Assembly: GCA_009774255.1 (NCBI GenBank)
Contig: VSNK01000107.1
Coordinates: 1 to 16,783 of the forward strand
Direction of reading: 5' to 3'
From: Faecalicatena sp.
GTDB taxonomy: Bacteria; Bacillota; Clostridia; Lachnospirales; Lachnospiraceae
DNA length: 16,783 nt
Shown here: in pieces, positions 13,376 to 16,783 of the stretch
Position numbering within the stretch: position 1 is the first letter of the stretch
How the letters are laid out: each line of letters starts with the position of its first letter
Notes under the pieces: generated by a model
Databases searched by the model: none
Told to the model about the DNA's origin: nothing
Seen by the model: only the letters and a program-made list of their open reading frames with translations
Made by a program: the position numbers and the translations under genes

Positions 13376-14704
13376 TTAACGCCCCTTTTCCTTTCTTTCT
13401 CTGATATAGAATTTCAGTGCCGTCCCCCGGAATCCAAAGGCTTCCCGGATCTTATTTTCCAGATATCTTGTATAAGAAAAATGCATCAGTTGTTTGTCAT
13501 TTACAAAGATCACAAATGTAGGAGGCTTCACCGCCACCTGGGTCATATAATACAGCTTTAGGCGCTTTCCCTTGTCCGAAGGCGGCTGCTGCATGGCCAC
13601 CGCTTCACTGAGAATCTCATTGAGCACGCCGGTTGCAATCCGAAGCGTCTGATTTGCAATGACCATGTCGATCCGGTCATACAGCTTGTTCAGGCGCTGA
13701 CCGGTCAGCGCGGACACATACATGATCTCCGCGTAAGGCATAAAGGACAGAACCTGGCGAATCTGGTCCTCATATTTTCGCATGGTCTTGTCATCCTTCT
13801 CTATGGCATCCCATTTATTGACCACAATGATCACGCCCTTGCCCCGCTCATGCGCGATTCCCGCGATCTTGGCATCCTGCTCGGTGGCTCCCTCCACCGC
13901 GTCAATGACCATGAGCACCACATCCGCCCGCTCCACCGCCGCCACGGCCCGGATGATGCTGTAGCGTTCCAGCTCTTCCTTGATCCTGCTCTTTCGGCGC
14001 AGACCGGCGGTATCAATAAATACATATTCTCTTCCGTCATATGTCACTGCCGTGTCAATGGCATCCCTGGTGGTGCCTGCGATCTCAGATACAATGGCCC
14101 TATTCTCTCCTGCCAGCTTATTGAGGATGGAAGACTTCCCCACGTTGGGCTTCCCTACGATGGCAATCCGAGGACGTTCCTCCTCTTCCTCCGTCCCGGC
14201 TCCCTCCGGAAAATGAGCAATCACCTCATCCAGCATATCTCCCAGCCCCAGACGGGATGCTGCGGAGATCGGAATCGGCTCCCCGATCCCCAGGTTATAA
14301 AATTCATAGACATCCGGCATAAATTTCTCAAAGCTGTCCACCTTATTCACCACCAGGACGACTGGCTTCGCGCAGCGGCGGAGCATATCCGCCACCTTGG
14401 AGTCCGCATCCTGCAGTCCCTGTCTTACGTCGGTGATAAAGATAATGACATCTGCCGTGTCAATGGCGATCTGTGCCTGCTCCCTCATCTGGGACAGGAT
14501 GATGTCCTTACTGTCCGGCTCGATCCCGCCCGTATCAATCATGGTGAACTCTCTGTCAAGCCAGCTCACATCCGCGTAAATCCGGTCCCTTGTCACCCCT
14601 GGCGTGTCCTTCACGATAGAGATCATCTCTCCCGCCAGGGCATTGAATAACGTAGATTTCCCCACATTCGGGCGTCCTACTACTGCTACTACTGGTTTAT
14701 TCAT
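13376..14704 (-). CDS. der: Ribosome biogenesis GTPase Der (EngA)
   Basis: Der is an essential double GTPase needed to assemble the 50S ribosomal subunit. The 442-residue product has two tandem G domains. The first shows GRPNVGKS (10-17), DTGG (57-60) and NKVD (119-122). The second shows GKPNVGKSS (183-191), DTAG (230-233) and NKWD (295-298). A C-terminal KH-like domain (about 350-440) with PTFVIFVN and RYLENKIREAFGFRGTA follows. An acidic linker EEEEER joins the G domains. The ATG at 14704 has AGGAAGG about 10 nt upstream. It leads der-plsY-gpsA after a 240-bp hairpin-rich gap. Confidence 0.99.
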   Translation of the reverse strand: MNKPVVAVVGRPNVGKSTLFNALAGEMISIVKDTPGVTRDRIYADVSWLDREFTMIDTGGIEPDSKDIILSQMREQAQIAIDTADVIIFITDVRQGLQDADSKVADMLRRCAKPVVLVVNKVDSFEKFMPDVYEFYNLGIGEPIPISAASRLGLGDMLDEVIAHFPEGAGTEEEEERPRIAIVGKPNVGKSSILNKLAGENRAIVSEIAGTTRDAIDTAVTYDGREYVFIDTAGLRRKSRIKEELERYSIIRAVAAVERADVVLMVIDAVEGATEQDAKIAGIAHERGKGVIIVVNKWDAIEKDDKTMRKYEDQIRQVLSFMPYAEIMYVSALTGQRLNKLYDRIDMVIANQTLRIATGVLNEILSEAVAMQQPPSDKGKRLKLYYMTQVAVKPPTFVIFVNDKQLMHFSYTRYLENKIREAFGFRGTALKFYIRERKEKGR

Positions 14705-14729
14705 CTTAATCTATCCTTCCTCTGTTCTG

Positions 14730-14933
14730 ACCGGACAAGTCCGGTTCGTTTATGCCCGCGAAACAATAAGCCAGGCGAACGCCTGCACGCACACCTGCGG
14801 CTGCATCAGCAGACGCAAGAGTGCGATAGCACGGATTTTGCGAATGGATGCGCAGGTTGGATGGTCTATAGATCATCTAACCGTAAAGTTGGAATATGTT
14901 GCAGTTCACTGGCTGGCCGGCGAACTGTAACAT
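14730..14933. repeat. Array of five inverted repeats before der
   Basis: The 240-bp gap between the DUF512 gene and der holds five consecutive hairpin-capable repeats. 14730-14745 is a 7-bp stem (ACCGGAC, loop AA, GTCCGGT). 14772-14785 is CAGGCG-AA-CGCCTG. 14803-14851 has nested GCATC/GATGC, CGCAA/TTGCG and GTGC/GCAC arms. 14855-14882 is a 28-bp near-palindrome with 12 of 14 pairs. 14896-14933 is a stem of about 17 bp with one mismatch. None has a T-run for a clear leftward terminator. No reading frame of note is present. It may be a dispersed intergenic repeat or a structured leader. Confidence 0.65.
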
Positions 14934-14944
14934 GAATATTCCTG

Positions 14945-16261
14945 TCAGGAGCTCCTTCCCAAAATTGCATCCAGCAAATCCTGACCGCTTGATTTTACAA
15001 CATTCAGCGGGACTTGTAAAGCATTCTCCACATCAGAAACGGTAAAATCATCCAAAAATACATCCTCCTCCGCCCGCAGCATATTGCACGGAATCAAAAG
15101 CCGCTCTCCCAGCGCTTTCCCGGAAAGCTGCTTTACCAGATCCTGTCCGGTTAGCAGCCCGGACACCGTGATCTTCTCTCCGAAAAATTCATTTTTCACA
15201 GGATAGACCGTGACCTCTGTGTATGGAAACTTCTCCCACAGTTGTTCTGCCATACGCTGCAGGAAGGGCGCCGCCAGAAGCCCGGTGGCAAGAGAAAGTT
15301 TCCGCTTTGCCTGATCTGTGTTTTCCCTTTCCAGTGCTTCCGAAAATTCATTCAGAAGGAGACGCAGCATCCCGACTCCGTTCTCCAACTGTAGATAGCC
15401 GTCATACTGTTCTTCCTCCGGCAGCTCCTCCTCGGCCAGGATATACCACTCGTCACTGGCATGGATAAAATGCAGGCCATATTCCGGATACAGGCGCTCC
15501 TGCCAGCCGTGGATCAGCTTCAATACTTCTCTGGCGTCCTCTTTTGTAAAGGGCTCCAGAGGCTCCAGCCCCTCCCGAAACCGGGTCAGTCCCACCGGAA
15601 CCACGGAAACACTGCGCAGAAAGGGGAGATACCGGGTCAGCTCCCGGATGCTTCTCTCCAGCTCCTCCCCGTCATTGAACCCTTTGCACAGGACGATCTG
15701 CCCGTTCATCTCAATCCCCGCTTCATAAAGCAGATCTACTTTTTTCAGCGCCTCCCCGGCAAACCGATTATGGAGCATCCTGCAGCGCAGCTCCGGGTTC
15801 GTGGCCTGGAAGGAAATATTGATGGGCTCCAGATGATATTTCACGATTCTTTGCATATCGTGTTCGCTCATATTGGTCAGCGTCACATAGTTTCCCTGCA
15901 GGAAAGAAAGCCGGGAATCGTCATCCTTAAAATACAGTGTATCCCGCATCCCAGGCGGCATCTGGTCGATAAAACAGAAAATACACCGATTCCGGCAGGA
16001 TCGGTACTCATCCATGAGTCCCTGCTCGAATTCCATGCCCAGATCCTCATAAGTCTCTTTTTCGATCTCCAGCTCCCACTGCTCACCGTCCGGCTTTTCG
16101 ATCAGCAGGACGATCTCCTCCTCTTCTATATAATACCGATAGTCAAATACATCCTCAATCTCCTGCCCGTCCACTGACAGCAGCCTGTCCCCCGGCTCGA
16201 TCCCCATCTCCCATGCAATGCTCATAGGCAGGACGGAACGGATCACGTGCTCATGTGCCAT
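14945..16261 (-). CDS. DUF512 family protein (PDZ-like plus radical-SAM-like)
   Basis: The 438-residue product belongs to the DUF512 family, conserved beside der in clostridia; its function is not established. A PDZ-like N-terminus has MGIEPGDRLLSVDGQEI (19-35). Cysteines 89, 93 and 96 form C-x3-C-x2-C, the iron-sulfur cluster pattern of radical-SAM enzymes, in SCRNRCIFCFIDQMP. A TIM-barrel-like region has NISFQATNPELR, GQIVLCKGFNDG and SVVPVGLTRFREG. The C-terminal DUF512 part ends with PCNMLRAEEDVFLDD. The ATG at 16261 has AGGAG 7 nt upstream. It is upstream of der in the same direction and has its own promoter at 16351. A radical chemistry role is inferred from the cysteine motif only. Confidence 0.94.
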   Translation of the reverse strand: MAHEHVIRSVLPMSIAWEMGIEPGDRLLSVDGQEIEDVFDYRYYIEEEEIVLLIEKPDGEQWELEIEKETYEDLGMEFEQGLMDEYRSCRNRCIFCFIDQMPPGMRDTLYFKDDDSRLSFLQGNYVTLTNMSEHDMQRIVKYHLEPINISFQATNPELRCRMLHNRFAGEALKKVDLLYEAGIEMNGQIVLCKGFNDGEELERSIRELTRYLPFLRSVSVVPVGLTRFREGLEPLEPFTKEDAREVLKLIHGWQERLYPEYGLHFIHASDEWYILAEEELPEEEQYDGYLQLENGVGMLRLLLNEFSEALERENTDQAKRKLSLATGLLAAPFLQRMAEQLWEKFPYTEVTVYPVKNEFFGEKITVSGLLTGQDLVKQLSGKALGERLLIPCNMLRAEEDVFLDDFTVSDVENALQVPLNVVKSSGQDLLDAILGRSS

Positions 16262-16298
16262 ATTTTTTCTCCTGAATCAAGATTTTGTCTAACATCTT

Positions 16299-16320
16299 TT
16301 CACGGCAGCCCGGCCGTGAA
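16299..16320. other. GC-rich hairpin in the DUF512 gene leader
   Basis: TTCACGGC and GCCGTGAA form an 8-bp perfect stem around a 6-nt loop, between the promoter and ribosome site of the DUF512 gene. No T-run follows in the leftward direction, so it is more likely a leader structure than a terminator. Confidence 0.5.
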
Positions 16321-16350
16321 TAGTAACCAATTGTAAGTATTCGTTCCCTC

Positions 16351-16359
16351 ATTATATCA
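16351..16359 (-). promoter_or_regulatory. Extended -10 promoter of the DUF512 gene
   Basis: Reading leftward, TGATATAAT is a perfect extended -10 box. The -35 region 17 bp upstream is poor, as is normal for extended -10 promoters. It would drive the DUF512 gene and probably der-plsY-gpsA through a leader of about 80 nt. Confidence 0.65.
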
Positions 16360-16432
16360 TAACATCTTGAATTTTACATCACTTTATCACAACGTAAAAC
16401 CATTGTTTTTCCTGCTTTTTGCGTGGTGATTA

Positions 16433-16508
16433 TGCAGGTTTTCAACTCATTTATCCCATTTGCTTCTATTTTGAGTATCAATCAAGTATCATTTTACTGC
16501 AGGTTTTC
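16433..16508. repeat. 11-bp direct repeat beside the phage fragment
   Basis: TGCAGGTTTTC occurs at 16433-16443 and again at 16498-16508, the second overlapping the first base of the phage-gene stop codon. Direct repeats at a phage boundary can be attachment or deletion scars, but two short copies do not prove it. Confidence 0.4.
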
Positions 16509-16783
16509 TACGCCATTTCAAAGGGATTTCTTCCAGTCGCGGTCTGCCTGAGCCTTGCTTCCTCAATGATTTCTTCAAACAGCACACGTCTATTGATCTG
16601 TCCTATGAACTTATAATTCACATCGCCCTGCCTTGGCTGATTCTTCCGGAGCACATTTGCCATTGCTTCCTCAATGGTAGAAAGCGGCGCTTCGATGTTG
16701 GTTCCATGCTTCTGGTCACCCAGCACTGCCATGAATTCCCGATTTGGCGGAATGACTGCTCCTGTGGCAAGGTACGGTATCTG
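16508..16783 (-). CDS. C-terminal end of a phage tail tape-measure-like protein (partial)
   Basis: The frame is open from the right edge of the window to a TAG at 16508-16510, giving 91 residues. It contains PYLATGAVIPPNREF, then AVLGDQKHGTNIEAPLSTI and ends TGRNPFEMA. These closing phrases are familiar from the C-termini of phage tail tape-measure proteins in Firmicutes prophages; the protein sets tail length and contacts the baseplate. An internal ATG at 16732 is not the real start because the conserved text continues upstream of it. The tail genes that normally follow a tape-measure gene (distal tail, fibre, lysis) are absent: the next gene is the housekeeping DUF512 gene. It therefore looks like the edge of a degraded or truncated prophage. 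Upstream extent is unknown. Confidence 0.7.
   Translation of the reverse strand, partial: QIPYLATGAVIPPNREFMAVLGDQKHGTNIEAPLSTIEEAMANVLRKNQPRQGDVNYKFIGQINRRVLFEEIIEEARLRQTATGRNPFEMA

Noticed and set aside
13850..14650. 266-residue plus-strand frame opposite der
   Set aside because: Antisense shadow of der, which has all GTPase motifs in the minus frame.
1..16783. CRISPR array or rRNA genes
   Set aside because: No regularly spaced repeats and no rRNA-like stretches were seen anywhere in the window.

Overview
The window reads as chromosomal DNA of a spore-forming Clostridia member, most likely Lachnospiraceae. The evidence is an intact spoIVA, a candidate sigma-E promoter in front of it, moderate GC with Firmicutes-type ribosome sites, and the housekeeping block DUF512 radical-SAM protein - der - plsY - gpsA that usually travels with spoIVA in this class. 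The assignment below class level is inference.

Layout. 1-1450: an edge region with a possible gene tail, a Uma2-family gene on the minus strand with its own promoter, two inverted repeats behind it, and a tRNA-Leu(CAA) followed by two tandem terminators. 1506-2965: a diaminopimelate-decarboxylase-family gene with a strong promoter and terminator. 2889-3154: palindromic repeat DNA between the convergent lysA-like gene and spoIVA. 3156-4851: spoIVA, its leader (filled by a second long palindrome with flanking duplicated bases), and the sigma-E-type promoter. 4870-11655: an accessory island of two divergent operons. Leftward are a FecCD-type permease, its ATPase, and a THEP1-like NTPase fused to a methyltransferase. 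Rightward are the matching lipoprotein binding protein, a MocA-like domain fused to a ModE-like DNA-binding domain, and an XdhC-family protein. 11680-16261: gpsA, plsY, der and a DUF512 radical-SAM gene, read leftward, with a chain of hairpins in front of der. 16508-16783: the C-terminal end of a phage tail tape-measure-like gene.

How the genes fit together. The island looks like an oxyanion/metal uptake system (molybdate or tungstate is the best guess) tied to molybdenum-cofactor handling. XdhC and MocA belong to maturation of molybdenum hydroxylases, ModE domains sense molybdate, and some FecCD/BtuCD-type transporters carry molybdate. No hydroxylase is in the window, so the client enzyme must be encoded elsewhere. 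The island separates spoIVA from gpsA, genes that are neighbours or near neighbours in other endospore formers.

The main unexplained structures are two related ~163-165 bp near-palindromes (one inserted in the spoIVA leader), a face-to-face promoter pair with an inverted repeat controlling the island, and the hairpin array in front of der.
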